A stretch of DNA of 64,000 nt from NCBI RefSeq assembly GCF_030389965.1, contig NZ_CP128399.1, positions 2,764,799 to 2,828,798 of the forward strand, read 5' to 3'. Under the pieces are notes generated by a model. It saw nothing but the letters and a program-made list of their open reading frames with translations. It did not search any database and was not told the DNA's origin. Both the position numbers and the translations under genes were made by a program. This document shows, in pieces, positions 1 to 9,620 of the stretch (position 1 is the stretch's first letter; each line of letters opens with the position of its first letter). The stretch comes from Candidatus Chlorohelix allophototropha (lineage in GTDB: Bacteria; Chloroflexota; Chloroflexia; Chloroheliales; Chloroheliaceae).

Positions 1-351
1 AGGGGTTTTACGGTATCCAGTGAAAAATTCAATGATGCGGATAGTTTCGCGGAAGGTATCCGGGCGGGTGCTATCTATCAGCACAATCAAGCCAAGCATC
101 CCCTCTGACAAAATCTCCCACATAAAATCAAAGCGTTTCTGACCGGGTGTGCCAAAGAGGTGCAATACCAGATCATCCGCAATAGCGATTCGACCGAAAT
201 CCATCGCTACAGTGGTTTCTTTCTTTATCAGGCTGGTTTCGTCGGTAGCTTTTCGCTCGGTAGAAACGACATCTATTTCGCTAATAGCCTTAATAAATTC
301 GGTTTTACCGGCTGCGACTGCTCCGGTAATAACCATCTTCACAGTTTGCAC
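1..351 (-). CDS. small Ras-like GTPase (MglA/COG2229 type), 3' end outside window
   Basis: The reading frame runs off the left edge; 117 codons are visible. A P-loop (GAVAAGKTEF) lies about 10 residues in, followed by the family's G3-like stretch LFGTPGQKRF and a VLIDSTRP strand, which fits bacterial small GTPases of the MglA/COG2229 group. These switch proteins act in polarity or signalling. I chose the GTG at 349-351, which has a GGGAGG upstream; an in-frame ATG at 334-336 would cut into the first strand before the P-loop. It follows the DUF4388 gene by 21 bases on the same strand, so the two are probably co-transcribed. The exact role is unknown. Confidence 0.8.
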   Translation of the reverse strand, partial: MQTVKMVITGAVAAGKTEFIKAISEIDVVSTERKATDETSLIKKETTVAMDFGRIAIADDLVLHLFGTPGQKRFDFMWEILSEGMLGLIVLIDSTRPDTFRETIRIIEFFTGYRKTP

Positions 352-372
352 GAACTATAAGCCCTCCCGGCT

Positions 373-1380
373 TTACCGTCTGGATATGGCATCTATGATT
401 CTGCGAATCAAGCTCTTTTTAAATGTCTGCGGTGGAAGAGGCGGACTTTGAGCCGATAGTCCGGGTCCCGGTGCAGCATTCACCCCTACCGCATACCCTG
501 GGTTATACTGCCCATTAACCGGAACCTGAGCGCGTTGCTGCACAGGCGGTGGTACAGCCTGCGCTGATTTAGCCGGGGCAGGCGCGGGCGCAGTGACCGG
601 TCTGGGAGCATTAGGACTGGCTAACCCAGTTCTGGGATAACCACCATTTAAAGCAGCTTGGGGCGGTTGCTTGGAAATAATAACCAGACCCGCCGACAGG
701 AAACCGTACAGGATACGAGCAACATCAAATTCGCTCAGGTGTGTAAGTTGGGCAATCTGGCGAATCGAGTGCAAGCCATTGATACGGGCAAACACGCGCC
801 ATTCATCAGGTGTAAGGTTTACACCCTTAGCTTTTTCATGCGGCTGATCGCTAAAACGTACCACCACATCCAGATTCGGAATTCTATCACGAATTCGAGT
901 CCACTCGTCAATGCGGCGCGTACCCTCCATAATGATATTTTCCACGCTCAGAGGAATAGTCAGGCTTTCGGGGGGAGGCTGCACATCTTGCTCAAATTTG
1001 AAATCCCCTTCGTTCCAGTTAAAAAGCCCGTAGGTTATTTCCTCAATTTGCAAACGCACGCATTTATTAATTTCGTCGGTAGAAATAATATTATTGCTTA
1101 CCAGTATTGCACCCAGAGGCTTGTTTGGCTCGCGTGTGTGCTGGATACGTAAGGCATAGTTTACCTGTTCCTGAGTGATTCGACCCATTCGTACCAACAT
1201 ATCACCAAGACGTTCTTCTTGCCCGAAATGGGAAGCGTACACCAGTTTACCTGTCTGGAAATAAAGTTCGGCGCGATCTCCGGGTCTTTGCAAAGTAAGA
1301 CGCCCGGTCTTATAGCCCCGGTCTACGAGGTAGAGAAATTCAGCCAGACCGAAGTCTTTAAGATTTCCTACTAGCGCCAT
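373..1380 (-). CDS. DUF4388 (PATAN) domain protein
   Basis: 335 residues. The N-terminus (MALVGNLKDFGLAEFLYL, then LTLQRPG, AELYFQTGKLVYA) is the DUF4388/PATAN fold found in bacterial signalling and gliding proteins. Residues about 60-240 continue with helical segments (RLGDMLVRMGRIT, LGAILVSNNIIS, GLFNWNEGDFKFE) typical of these proteins. A Pro/Ala-rich linker covers about 245-320, and a short basic tail (KKSLIRRIIDAISRR) could bind membrane or a partner. It directly precedes the small GTPase gene, a pairing that suggests a GTPase regulator or effector. That role is inferred from position and not from a catalytic motif. Confidence 0.75.
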   Translation of the reverse strand: MALVGNLKDFGLAEFLYLVDRGYKTGRLTLQRPGDRAELYFQTGKLVYASHFGQEERLGDMLVRMGRITQEQVNYALRIQHTREPNKPLGAILVSNNIISTDEINKCVRLQIEEITYGLFNWNEGDFKFEQDVQPPPESLTIPLSVENIIMEGTRRIDEWTRIRDRIPNLDVVVRFSDQPHEKAKGVNLTPDEWRVFARINGLHSIRQIAQLTHLSEFDVARILYGFLSAGLVIISKQPPQAALNGGYPRTGLASPNAPRPVTAPAPAPAKSAQAVPPPVQQRAQVPVNGQYNPGYAVGVNAAPGPGLSAQSPPLPPQTFKKSLIRRIIDAISRR

Positions 1381-1594
1381 TAGTGAACTAGCTCCTTAGA
1401 AAAAAGTTAGAAAACTCAGGAATAAAATCACCCATTAGTTGTATCGGGTATTTTTTTGATTTACCTGATTCAGACAAGTATTCCGCGTTCTTAAAATTAT
1501 AACCTTACCTAAAAATAAGGTCAACGCTCTAAACCATATATTTAAAGCGGTCTCACCGTTAATTCCACAAGCCAGTGGCGCTAATACAACTATT

Positions 1595-3625
1595 TTAACG
1601 ATCTTGTCGCACCAATCTGAAGCGACGACCAGCTAGTGTCAGAGCCGCCAATACCAGTCCACCGATTGGTAATTCACCGCCGGTTTTTGGCAATTGCTTG
1701 CTAGCATCGCTGCTACCGCCTGAACCGCTGCCGGTGTTATCGGGATTCGCATTATTCTGTGAAGGACCAAAGGTTGGTGGCACCCCGATAATTTCGGTGC
1801 CACCGGCAGCGCCACCCGGCAATCCGGTTGTAGTAGGGCTTGCAGCAGCCACTGTAGTAGTCGTTACCGTAGTGGTACTAGCGGTTGTGGTAGCCGTTCC
1901 ATTAGTGGTAGCACGACCGGTAACGGTAGGAATAACTATCGGACTACTTTGTGCTCGTGTAGTAGCGGCTGGAGCAGCCGTTGTAGTAGGAACAGGCGTT
2001 GGTGTAGGAATTACCCCAATAGCGAAGGTAAAGCGCTTGTTGGAAACACCGTTTCCTTGTGAACCACTAACGTTAACCTGAGCTGAAAACTGACCATTTC
2101 CAAGTTTACCATCTGGTAAGGTGTAGCTTGTAGCCCCGCCAAGATCACCTGTATCAAGCACCATCTGACCGGTGCTATTGAAGAAAGAAAGCGAATAGCG
2201 TTCTACCTGAGTGCGCTTGAACCATTCAAAGGTAAAGGGAGTAGTGATACGTAAACCGCTAGCGCCCGGAGGTCCGATGCTGACATCGGTTACATCAATA
2301 TTATCAACACGGGTAATTGAACCGGAACTAAAACTGAAAGAAGTAGTATTGAAACCACGCAAGGTTGAGCCACCCGGGTCTGAGTTGCGGAAGCGCAGAT
2401 AATAACTTTCACCTTGCCCGGTACTACCCAAACCGCCAAAGAAAAATTGCCCGCTATTGTCTATAACTGCACTTGCTAGCACTTGTTCGCCCCCGGCTCT
2501 AACCCAGATTAAATCAATGGGAGCGCCTGCTACCGAACCATTTTTGTTTATTACTGAACCGGCTACTACACCACTCCCACTTGGAGGAGTGAGATTGACA
2601 GTAGCAGCAGCCTGTGTGGTTATTGGTTGTCCCGGTAAGGCGGGTGTTGGTGCAGGAGTATTGGTAGGGGTGGCGCTAGCTGTTACACCCGTTGTTGCTG
2701 TAGGCAGATTAGTCGGTGTGTTGGTCGGTGGAACCGGTGTGTGTGTTGGTGGAACCGGTGTATTTATTACTATTGTAGTTGCCGTTGGCGTGGATGTCGC
2801 TGCCCTAGTCGCGGTTGGTGCCAATGTTGCTGTGGCTGTTGCAGTCGCAGTTGGTGTTGCGGTTGCCGTTGGTGTCGCAGTCGCCGTGGCTGTTGCAGTC
2901 GCGGTTGGTGTCGCAGTTGCCGTGGCTGTCGCAGTTGGTGTTGCGGTTGCCGTTGGTGTCGCGGTCGCAGTTGGTGTCGCCGTTGCGGTTACACCTGTAA
3001 CTGTGAAATCCACAGGAGTAGACGAAACCGCGGAAGAAGTAGTAAACGGATCGGAAGCATTTGCAGTATTGGCTAAAAATTGATTAGTATATGGTCCGGG
3101 AGTGGCAGGCGCAGTGCAATCAACCTGCGCTACAACATCTATATTCACTGTTGAAGTAACTACCAGTATCAGCATCATTGTGCCTGAAACCGGGAAAGTA
3201 GAAGAACCGTTGGCGATAGTTGCATTAGTTGAAGTTACCGAGACCCCAGAACAGGTCATACCTATTGAGAGATTATCCTGAATCGTTACAAGGGTTTGGT
3301 CACCACTATTAGCTCTAGTTCTGAACAAAAAAGTAAATGAAATATTACCGTTCGGGGAAACGGTGGGTGTACTTACGCCTTTACTAACATTTTGCAAACC
3401 GGGCGGGGCGAGTTGAGCTCCGACTGCAAGCGGTGCTACAAGGGCAGCGCTAAAACTCAACAAAGGTGATATTATCAAAAGCAAGGAAAGAGCAAGCCCG
3501 GCTATTTCCCACTTAGTCCAATTTAATCGTATTCGTCTCTTGCTTTTTATTCTTTGCATATTCACATTATTATTCTTTGAGTTTGATTTCTCAGCAGGAG
3601 ACCCCTTTTTTTTAGCCCCGTTCAT
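1595..3625 (-). CDS. LPXTG-anchored surface protein with Thr/Pro/Ala-rich stalk
   Basis: 676 residues. A basic N-terminus is followed by a hydrophobic segment at about 43-65, a secretion signal or signal anchor. Residues about 75-210 look like a beta-sandwich of the DUF11/bacterial Ig type. A stalk of TATPT repeats (about 214-270) and further Thr/Pro-rich sequence follow. Residues about 345-540 hold a second beta-rich region. The C-terminus has a cell-wall sorting signal: LPKTG at 645-649, a hydrophobic stretch, and a basic tail ([10 protein letters not shown]). The gene starts 22 bases after the sortase gene, so it is probably that enzyme's substrate, covalently attached to the cell wall. 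SD GGGAGA sits 9 bases before the ATG. The ligand is unknown. Confidence 0.85.
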   Translation of the reverse strand: MNGAKKKGSPAEKSNSKNNNVNMQRIKSKRRIRLNWTKWEIAGLALSLLLIISPLLSFSAALVAPLAVGAQLAPPGLQNVSKGVSTPTVSPNGNISFTFLFRTRANSGDQTLVTIQDNLSIGMTCSGVSVTSTNATIANGSSTFPVSGTMMLILVVTSTVNIDVVAQVDCTAPATPGPYTNQFLANTANASDPFTTSSAVSSTPVDFTVTGVTATATPTATATPTATATPTATATATATPTATATATATATPTATATPTATATATATLAPTATRAATSTPTATTIVINTPVPPTHTPVPPTNTPTNLPTATTGVTASATPTNTPAPTPALPGQPITTQAAATVNLTPPSGSGVVAGSVINKNGSVAGAPIDLIWVRAGGEQVLASAVIDNSGQFFFGGLGSTGQGESYYLRFRNSDPGGSTLRGFNTTSFSFSSGSITRVDNIDVTDVSIGPPGASGLRITTPFTFEWFKRTQVERYSLSFFNSTGQMVLDTGDLGGATSYTLPDGKLGNGQFSAQVNVSGSQGNGVSNKRFTFAIGVIPTPTPVPTTTAAPAATTRAQSSPIVIPTVTGRATTNGTATTTASTTTVTTTTVAAASPTTTGLPGGAAGGTEIIGVPPTFGPSQNNANPDNTGSGSGGSSDASKQLPKTGGELPIGGLVLAALTLAGRRFRLVRQDR
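2808..2995. repeat. low-complexity coding repeat (Thr-Ala-Thr-Pro)
   Basis: Tandem, imperfect units of about 6-18 bases (variants of GTTGGTGTCGCAGTTGCC on the plus strand) encode the TATPT stalk of the LPXTG protein. Synonymous variation among units shows it is a protein-level repeat rather than a simple microsatellite. Its length could vary between strains by slippage or recombination. Confidence 0.8.
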
Positions 3626-3647
3626 AGGTTTGTCTCTCCCTTGACGA

Positions 3648-4784
3648 TCACCCGACCAATTTAGCTTTAACTACCAATCGTCTGGTTGCCAACCCCACCG
3701 GTGTACAAGTTATTAAGGTTGCCATACCTTCAGAGGTAGGAGCCATCACACGCACATCAGTTGGCGCTACCTCTATAATTTCCGAAACAATATAGCGATA
3801 AGAACCGGCGCTGGAATATACTTTTATTTCATCTCCCGGTATCAATTCATTTAACCGCAGAAAGACGCTACCTCTGATGTCACGATGCCCTGCCAGCACC
3901 ATATTACTACTATCACCAGCATTGGCAGTTCCTTGATGAAATCCAACCGCATAATCTGCTACCTGCCAGTTACCAAGATTCACTATGACTTCTTGAACCG
4001 ATGAGTCTACTCCGATTTTAGGCACTACCAACCGAGTAGGGGGCGCAAATCTAGGCTTGCCGGGTTGAACCTGTGTTGCCTGAACAATATAAGGCGTAGG
4101 AGTAGGCGCAACAGCTATTTGGCTGGCGCTTAGCGTTTCAACCAGCAACAAAGATCGTAAAGTTGGCGTAGGTGGCACCGGCAAGGGCGTAGCTGTTGGC
4201 GGCACATAGATATTGCCTTCCGCCATCACATTGAGAAAAAGCCCATCCGGGCGGCTTGGGCTGACATTTCTGTGATCGGAACCTGAAAAATCAATTGAAA
4301 TTCCGAACTGTTGCAAAGCCCAATTGCCAACTACCACCATCACTGCAATTATTACTAAACCTTCCAGAGTCCAACCAATAAAATCAAGCAGCGAACGAGA
4401 ACTATTTGTGGCTCTGGTTTTTACTGGAATATCACGAGCGGTTTGGAATTCAGGCGGTTTAAAGCGGCGGGTGTGATCATCGCCGAATTTGGCAAGTTCA
4501 GAAGCGCTCTTGGTATCCTCAAGCTTGCGATCCAGCAATACATCCTGTTTAATTTCAACCGGTATTGCTGAAATATCCGGTTTATAATTTACAGGCTTGC
4601 GTCCGGCTTCATGACGCAATCGCAAGCGACGCTGTTCATCTAGTTGCTTCTTTGCCAACCAAATTTCGCGCTCTACCGAAGAAAGTCTTTCGAACTCTTC
4701 GGCGGATAGGTCTAATCTACCCTTGATAGTAGGATTGGAAGGGAAATTCTGCGCGGATCGATTTTGTGCTCCGTCGCCTTGCAT
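3648..4784 (-). CDS. sortase, class D/E-like
   Basis: 378 residues. Residues 1-125 are a charged cytoplasmic region, one membrane helix lies at about 133-158, a Pro/Thr-rich linker follows, and the sortase barrel covers about 245-378. The catalytic triad can be read: His300 in AGHRD, Cys360 in LITCTP, and Arg368/369 in ATRRLVV. It is a transpeptidase on the outer face of the membrane that cleaves LPXTG signals between Thr and Gly. The next gene downstream encodes an LPKTG protein, its likely dedicated substrate. The cytoplasmic N-terminal region is longer than in typical sortases. The SD is weak, so the exact start is uncertain. Confidence 0.88.
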   Translation of the reverse strand: MQGDGAQNRSAQNFPSNPTIKGRLDLSAEEFERLSSVEREIWLAKKQLDEQRRLRLRHEAGRKPVNYKPDISAIPVEIKQDVLLDRKLEDTKSASELAKFGDDHTRRFKPPEFQTARDIPVKTRATNSSRSLLDFIGWTLEGLVIIAVMVVVGNWALQQFGISIDFSGSDHRNVSPSRPDGLFLNVMAEGNIYVPPTATPLPVPPTPTLRSLLLVETLSASQIAVAPTPTPYIVQATQVQPGKPRFAPPTRLVVPKIGVDSSVQEVIVNLGNWQVADYAVGFHQGTANAGDSSNMVLAGHRDIRGSVFLRLNELIPGDEIKVYSSAGSYRYIVSEIIEVAPTDVRVMAPTSEGMATLITCTPVGLATRRLVVKAKLVG

Positions 4785-5090
4785 CCAAACTGCCCGACCG
4801 TTCTGATGCTACGCTTTTTTGCAGCGCAGGTGAGCTTTCAGTAAACATAACTAATATATCTCTCAACATAACATAACATAACACGCTCAGTATTGCAATA
4901 GTATATTATGCACAGTACAAAAAGTGTAATCGCATTTATATATTTTGTGAAAATAAATTGAGTAATGTATTTTCATTATTCAGTTGCCAAGTTAGCTGAG
5001 TAGGAAAATAACTTAACCGCAGCCCAAAAGGCTGTCTTTTTATAGACAAATTGAGAGAAGTGAAAATGGATTGGCTGAAAAAAAAGAGGA
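4785..5090. other. AT-rich intergenic region upstream of the sortase gene
   Basis: About 306 bases with no gene. It must hold the promoter of the sortase operon on the minus strand, but I see no convincing -35/-10 pair. A short AACAT pentamer is repeated three to four times near 4865-4884. No stable hairpin stands out. Confidence 0.5.
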
Positions 5091-5163
5091 TACGCGTACG
5101 GGGATTCGAACCCCGGTTACCGCCGTGAAAGGGCGGTGTCCTAGGCCTCTAGACGATACGCGC
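5091..5163 (-). tRNA. tRNA-Glu (TTC)
   Basis: 73 nt. The acceptor stem pairs GCGCGTA with TACGCGT (first pair G-U). TCGTCTAG and AGGCCTAGGAC form the Glu-type D arm. The anticodon loop CTTTCAC gives TTC, and the T arm is CGGGG-TTCGAAT-CCCCG. Discriminator A; CCA is not encoded. Confidence 0.97.
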
Positions 5164-5292
5164 ACAGTTTGACGTGTCTCGAAAGCCCCTATAATATATC
5201 ACGGCAACGGAAAACGTGCAAGTTGGTCTTAAAGCGATTATCTTCTCTTCTAATGCCTAAAGTTAAGACTTTGATAGAAAGGATTAGTTGTT

Positions 5293-7647
5293 ATGTCCAC
5301 ACAATCTCTATCAGCCGGGAAACCCGGCAACCTCAAGGGTTTCTGGCAACAAGGTCAGACTTTATTTTTGGATTATGAAGGGGCAGTGCTGTCTATAACA
5401 GTGCTCGATAAAAATATGGTGCGTTTCAGGCTTGCTCCGGGAGGCACTTTTGCTAAGCGCCGAAGCTGGTCTGTAACAAGCCCCGATGAAGATTTTCCAG
5501 CTTCTCCCTATACTTTTACCCCAACACCCAATGGAATCGAAATAACTACCGAGACGCTATTGCTCAAACTGAGTAATGCAGGTGCAAGGATTTCGATTCT
5601 GAACAATCAAGGCTTGCTGATTAATGAAGATAGCAGCGAAGGGGCAGTCTTTTGGGAATCGGAAGGTAAAACCATTTGGCGCAAAACGATGCCGGAAGAT
5701 GAGCATTATTACGGGTTCGGTGAGCGCAGCGGGTTGCTGGACAAACGCGGCAGGCGCTACACCTGCTGGACTACCGACCCATGGCAATATACTTCCGATC
5801 ACGGACCGGGCGCGGACTCGCTATATCAGGCGATTCCGTTCTTTATGGCGCTACGCCAAGAAACTGGCTGTTATGGAATTTATCTGAACAATACCCACCG
5901 CACCGCTTTCGATATGGGAAACCCGCGCTCGAACCAGTACAGTATCGAAATCGAAGGTGGCGAAATGGACTATTACTTTATATACGGACCTGAACCGGCA
6001 CAGGTGCTTGAACGCTACACCTTCCTTACAGGTAGGATGCCCATGCCTCCGCGTTGGGCGTTAGGCTATCACCAGAGCCGTTGGAGTTATGATAACGAAC
6101 AGATTGTGCGGGGGATTGCCAGCCAATTCCGGGAAAGAGGTATCCCCGCTGAAGTAATACATCTAGACATTGACTATATGGATGAGTTCAGGGTGTTCAC
6201 ATGGAACAAAACCAATTTCCCTGACCCGGCAAAACTGATTTCTGATTTGAACGCGCAAGGTTTCAAGGTCGTAACAATAATTGACCCCGGTGTTAAGCAT
6301 CAGCCTGAAGGCGGTTATCATGTCTATTCGGAAGGTTCAGCCCAAGGTTACTTCATTACCAACCCGGACGGAACTGAATATACCGGATGTGTATGGCCCG
6401 GTACGAGCGTTTTCGCCGATTTTACCCGCACCGATGTGCGAAAATGGTGGAACGACCAGCATAATGAGCTATTAGCTGAAGGGGTAAAGGGCATCTGGAA
6501 CGATATGAATGAACCTGCCATCAGTCAGTACCCTTTTGGCACACCCAATAACCCGGTTGCTAGCCCGTCATTAGATGCGCCTATGGGTGACCCGGAAGAG
6601 CGTATAACTTTTGCCGAGGGCAAAAATGTTTACGGTCTCTTGATGGATCGAGCCACGCACGAAGCTATGTTGCGCTTTAACCCGAACGAACGCCCCTTCA
6701 TGCTAACTCGTTCTGGGGCTGCCGGTATTCAGCGATACAGCACTGTTTGGTCGGGCGATAACCTCACGTTGTGGGAACATTTGGAAATGAGTATCGCGGA
6801 AATTTGCAACTGGAGCTTATCGGGAGTTGGTTTTTCGGGCGTGGACATCGGCGGGTTTGGCGGACATGGTACGCCTGAACTATTCGCCCGCTGGATACAA
6901 TTGGGCGCATTCTATCCTTTCTCGCGCGGTCACAGTATTGAGAAAGTATCCCAGAAAGAGCCGTGGACATGGGGCAGCGAAGTGGAAGAAATTAGCCGCC
7001 GCGCTCTAACTCTACGCTACCGCTTGATGCCCTATCTCTACTCGCTGTTTTACACTGCCGCGCAAACGGGCGCACCTATCTGGCAACCACTTCTTTATCA
7101 GTTCTCCAAAGATACTACAACTTATCAGATTTCAGATCAGGTAATGGTGGGGCATGCCATTATGCTTGCGCCGATTTGCCGCCCCGGACAAACCACCCGC
7201 GCCGTGTATATGCCAGAAGGAGTCTGGTACGATTTCTGGAGTGACGAACGCTTGACCAAACCCGGTTACAGATTGGTGGAAGCCGAGCTTGATACAATCC
7301 CTATGTTTATGCGTGGCGGAACCATTGTGCCTTTTGGTACTGAAATGCAATACAGTGACGAGAAACCGCTAGATTTAATAACACTAGAAGTTTACCCAGA
7401 TGCTAATGGAAGCGCCACCGGAGTGCTATATGAGGATGACGGGCATAGCTTCGGCTACCAGCACGGCGAATTTTGCCTGACTCGCTTCCAATGCGCTGTC
7501 GAAAACGGAAAGACAAAGATTTCCGCACAGCGACAGGGACAATATGCCCCTGCGCCACGTGCTATCGAGATATGGGTACATGGTGAGGGTGAAGCACGTA
7601 GCTACCAATTGCCACGCGACAGTGGCAACTGGCAAGTAGAGGTTTAG
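5293..7647 (+). CDS. alpha-glucosidase, glycoside hydrolase family 31
   Basis: 784 residues, normal family length. An N-terminal beta-sandwich (about 1-240, with YGFGERSG) is followed by a TIM barrel (about 245-590). The catalytic nucleophile is Asp404 in GIWNDMNEP and the acid/base is Asp489 in WSGDN. C-terminal beta domains carry the usual TTRAVYMPEGVWYDFWSDE motif. No signal peptide is visible, so it is probably cytoplasmic and releases glucose from alpha-glucosides or maltooligosaccharides; xylosidase activity in this family cannot be excluded. SD AAAGGA lies 9 bases before the ATG. A nucleoside phosphorylase gene follows after 2 bases, implying one transcript. Confidence 0.93.
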   Translation: MSTQSLSAGKPGNLKGFWQQGQTLFLDYEGAVLSITVLDKNMVRFRLAPGGTFAKRRSWSVTSPDEDFPASPYTFTPTPNGIEITTETLLLKLSNAGARISILNNQGLLINEDSSEGAVFWESEGKTIWRKTMPEDEHYYGFGERSGLLDKRGRRYTCWTTDPWQYTSDHGPGADSLYQAIPFFMALRQETGCYGIYLNNTHRTAFDMGNPRSNQYSIEIEGGEMDYYFIYGPEPAQVLERYTFLTGRMPMPPRWALGYHQSRWSYDNEQIVRGIASQFRERGIPAEVIHLDIDYMDEFRVFTWNKTNFPDPAKLISDLNAQGFKVVTIIDPGVKHQPEGGYHVYSEGSAQGYFITNPDGTEYTGCVWPGTSVFADFTRTDVRKWWNDQHNELLAEGVKGIWNDMNEPAISQYPFGTPNNPVASPSLDAPMGDPEERITFAEGKNVYGLLMDRATHEAMLRFNPNERPFMLTRSGAAGIQRYSTVWSGDNLTLWEHLEMSIAEICNWSLSGVGFSGVDIGGFGGHGTPELFARWIQLGAFYPFSRGHSIEKVSQKEPWTWGSEVEEISRRALTLRYRLMPYLYSLFYTAAQTGAPIWQPLLYQFSKDTTTYQISDQVMVGHAIMLAPICRPGQTTRAVYMPEGVWYDFWSDERLTKPGYRLVEAELDTIPMFMRGGTIVPFGTEMQYSDEKPLDLITLEVYPDANGSATGVLYEDDGHSFGYQHGEFCLTRFQCAVENGKTKISAQRQGQYAPAPRAIEIWVHGEGEARSYQLPRDSGNWQVEV

Positions 7648-7649
7648 CG

Positions 7650-8426
7650 ATGCCCTACCCCAACTATGACGGCAAGCATGATTTGGAAGCGTTCATCACG
7701 CCGCAAGATTTCGTGAAATATGCGCGTAGTCGCAAGTCTATTCCTGAAGAAGACCTAAACGTGGGAGTAATTCTTTGCTACCAGCGAAGCCTGCTAAAAC
7801 AGGTGCTGGAGAACGAAGAAACTGAACCGCTCAAGGTCACGGGTGCAAGATTCCACCTACTTAAAAGCGCCGAAAATCGAGTGGCTATGTGCGGTGGGTT
7901 TGGCATTGGCGCGCCGATAGCCGCTATCATTATGGAAGAGCTTATTGCGCAAGGAGTGAAGAAATTTATCAGCATAGGCACTGCCGGTAGCCTTCGTCAA
8001 GAAGCGGAAATCGGCGACATTGTAGTGTGCAATCGCGCTATCCGAGACGAGGGAGTGTCACACCATTATCTCGAATCGGGCAAATATGCGCTGCCCTCTG
8101 CCGCTTTAACGCTTGCCTTCAAGCAGAGCCTTGAAAAAGCAAAAGTGCCTTTCAAGGAAGGGGCGACATGGACAATTGACACACCATATCGTGAAACCAT
8201 AGCCGAAGCGCGTCATTACCAGAGCGAAGGGGTTTATACGGTGGAAATGGAAGCATCTGCCCTTTGTGCAGTGGCGCAATGTCGCGGCGTTGAGTTGGCA
8301 ACCGCTTTCGCCATCAGCGACTCGCTGGCAGATTTAAAATGGCATCCGCATTTCGACTCGCCGTTGGTAGAAGAAAGCCTATACCGTTTGTTTGAAGCAG
8401 CAAAAGCGACATTGCAACAAGTATAA
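7650..8426 (+). CDS. nucleoside phosphorylase (uridine phosphorylase-like)
   Basis: 258 residues of the PNP/UDP family. Visible family features are the glycine-rich phosphate loop region (GGFGIGAP), ISIGTAGSL, GDIVVCNRAIRDEG, and the substrate-binding VEMEASAL followed by ISDSL. The reaction is phosphorolysis of a nucleoside to base plus ribose-1-phosphate. The N-terminus (DYGKHDLEAF-like, then AYARS) resembles archaeal and bacterial uridine phosphorylases, but the base preference cannot be fixed by eye. Translation is probably coupled to the GH31 gene 2 bases upstream. The next gene, thiamine pyrophosphokinase, is convergent with only 2 bases between the two stops. Confidence 0.88.
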   Translation: MPYPNYDGKHDLEAFITPQDFVKYARSRKSIPEEDLNVGVILCYQRSLLKQVLENEETEPLKVTGARFHLLKSAENRVAMCGGFGIGAPIAAIIMEELIAQGVKKFISIGTAGSLRQEAEIGDIVVCNRAIRDEGVSHHYLESGKYALPSAALTLAFKQSLEKAKVPFKEGATWTIDTPYRETIAEARHYQSEGVYTVEMEASALCAVAQCRGVELATAFAISDSLADLKWHPHFDSPLVEESLYRLFEAAKATLQQV

Positions 8427-8428
8427 AC

Positions 8429-9106
8429 CTAACTTTGGGCAAAGGTGTGGATTATTAACAAACGTCCTTCTTCAAGGCTGATTTCTGCGCTCTCCGCCAA
8501 CATCACATTGCTGATTCCGCGCGAAGGTCCAAAATAGAGCGTCTCGTGGCGCAAGGGATAATAAAGATTCTCGGTATAAACGCCGGTGGCATCTCCATTA
8601 AAAGGAAAAAGTGAAACCAGTTCACCCTTTTTGCCTTCTAAAAGCAGTGGGGAATCGTCAGGGCTTAAAAGGAATACTTCCTCATTCTCGGATAGGATGC
8701 GAACGCGAGCTTTGGAGCGTGCAAGGCTTGGCATTGCCAGCAAATACAAATTGCCTAGCGTATGATCTAGCCGTCCCCCTACGCCACCCACGATAGTTAT
8801 TTCGGTAGCTCCCTCTGACAAAGCCCGCTCAATTGCCAATTCAAGATCGGTTTCGTCCTTCTCGGCGGGATGGGAATCAACTTTAACAGAAGGACGCGCC
8901 GTCAATTCACGCAAAACGGCTGGAGCAATACTATCCATATCACCTACCAACCAGTGAGGCAGCAAATCCCATGCCAAGGCAGCTTCTCCGGCGCTATCGG
9001 CGCATATCAACAGTGCGCCTGCGGCTACTGCCTCTTGCGTAAACTTTTTCAGCCGGGAATTATTAAGAGGTTGCGCTATATAAGCTAAAATAATCGCCTT
9101 GCGCAT
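8429..9106 (-). CDS. thiN: thiamine pyrophosphokinase
   Basis: 225 residues from the chosen ATG. It transfers pyrophosphate from ATP to thiamine, giving thiamine diphosphate. The three family motifs are present: LVGDMDSI, KDETDLELAI and GGVGGRLDHTLGNL, followed by a C-terminal beta domain with GPSRGISN. An upstream in-frame ATG (9142) would add 12 residues with no family match; the ATG at 9106 has GGAAAG just upstream and starts directly at the first strand (MRKAIILAY). It is a single gene, convergent with the nucleoside phosphorylase. Confidence 0.9.
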   Translation of the reverse strand: MRKAIILAYIAQPLNNSRLKKFTQEAVAAGALLICADSAGEAALAWDLLPHWLVGDMDSIAPAVLRELTARPSVKVDSHPAEKDETDLELAIERALSEGATEITIVGGVGGRLDHTLGNLYLLAMPSLARSKARVRILSENEEVFLLSPDDSPLLLEGKKGELVSLFPFNGDATGVYTENLYYPLRHETLYFGPSRGISNVMLAESAEISLEEGRLLIIHTFAQS

Positions 9107-9209
9107 AACTTTCCAATCTTCTAGATTTGAGCAGGATTTCATTTTACGTTGCTCAAAAGGGGATTGTATAAAAAGGGGGGCGTATAGTCAATCATGGTAG
9201 AATTAGAGC

Positions 9210-9617
9210 ATGGCTAAAAGTGGGCAGTCAGATCAAAAAAAGCAGAAGTTTCCAAACCTGCAAAGTGGAGATACCGATAGCAGGCTTGAACGCGCTTTCC
9301 GAACATTGGTGGGTGCGGCACGTCCCCAAGATTTCCGGCGCGCGCAATTTAAAGCTGCGCTTCGAGAACTGGGGTTTGTATGGGTTGAGGGGAAAGCCAC
9401 CAACCCTGCTACACCGGGCAGGGCAATTCCTCTACCGTCTAGTGTTGAGGGCGACCCGTTGGAAGAAGCTTTTAGTTTTATTAATCAGAATTTCCCCGAA
9501 GTCGAATTTTACCTACCTTATATAACTGCCAAAGCCAGATTGCTGAAACACCTGAAAGCGGGTGGCAGCCTAGAACCTGAACCTGAGTACGACGAGGACG
9601 GATTCTTAAGCGGTTAA
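9210..9617 (+). CDS. hypothetical protein, 135 aa
   Basis: I do not recognise a family. The protein is soluble, with a basic N-terminus (AKSGQSDQKKQKFP), a predicted helical core (RLERAFRTLVGAARPQDFRRAQFKAALRELGF), a mixed middle section, and an acidic C-terminus (EPEPEYDEDG). The stop is 3 bases before the ATG of the following membrane protein gene, so the two are likely translated from one message. Codon use resembles the neighbours, so it is probably a real gene. Confidence 0.6.
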   Translation: MAKSGQSDQKKQKFPNLQSGDTDSRLERAFRTLVGAARPQDFRRAQFKAALRELGFVWVEGKATNPATPGRAIPLPSSVEGDPLEEAFSFINQNFPEVEFYLPYITAKARLLKHLKAGGSLEPEPEYDEDGFLSG

Positions 9618-9620
9618 AGC

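Noticed and set aside
658-1152. 164-codon plus-strand frame
   Set aside because: Antisense to the DUF4388 gene; composition and lack of motifs mark it as a shadow.
2808-2995. Regular repeats that could suggest a CRISPR array
   Set aside because: Units are short, imperfect, without unique spacers, and translate into a Thr/Pro stalk in the gene's frame.
2457-3083. Long Val/Ala/Gly-rich open frame on the plus strand
   Set aside because: It is the antisense shadow of the TATPT repeat of the LPXTG gene; the low-complexity codons keep the other strand open.
4865-4884. AACAT pentamer repeats upstream of the sortase gene
   Set aside because: Only three to four units; too short to claim phase variation.
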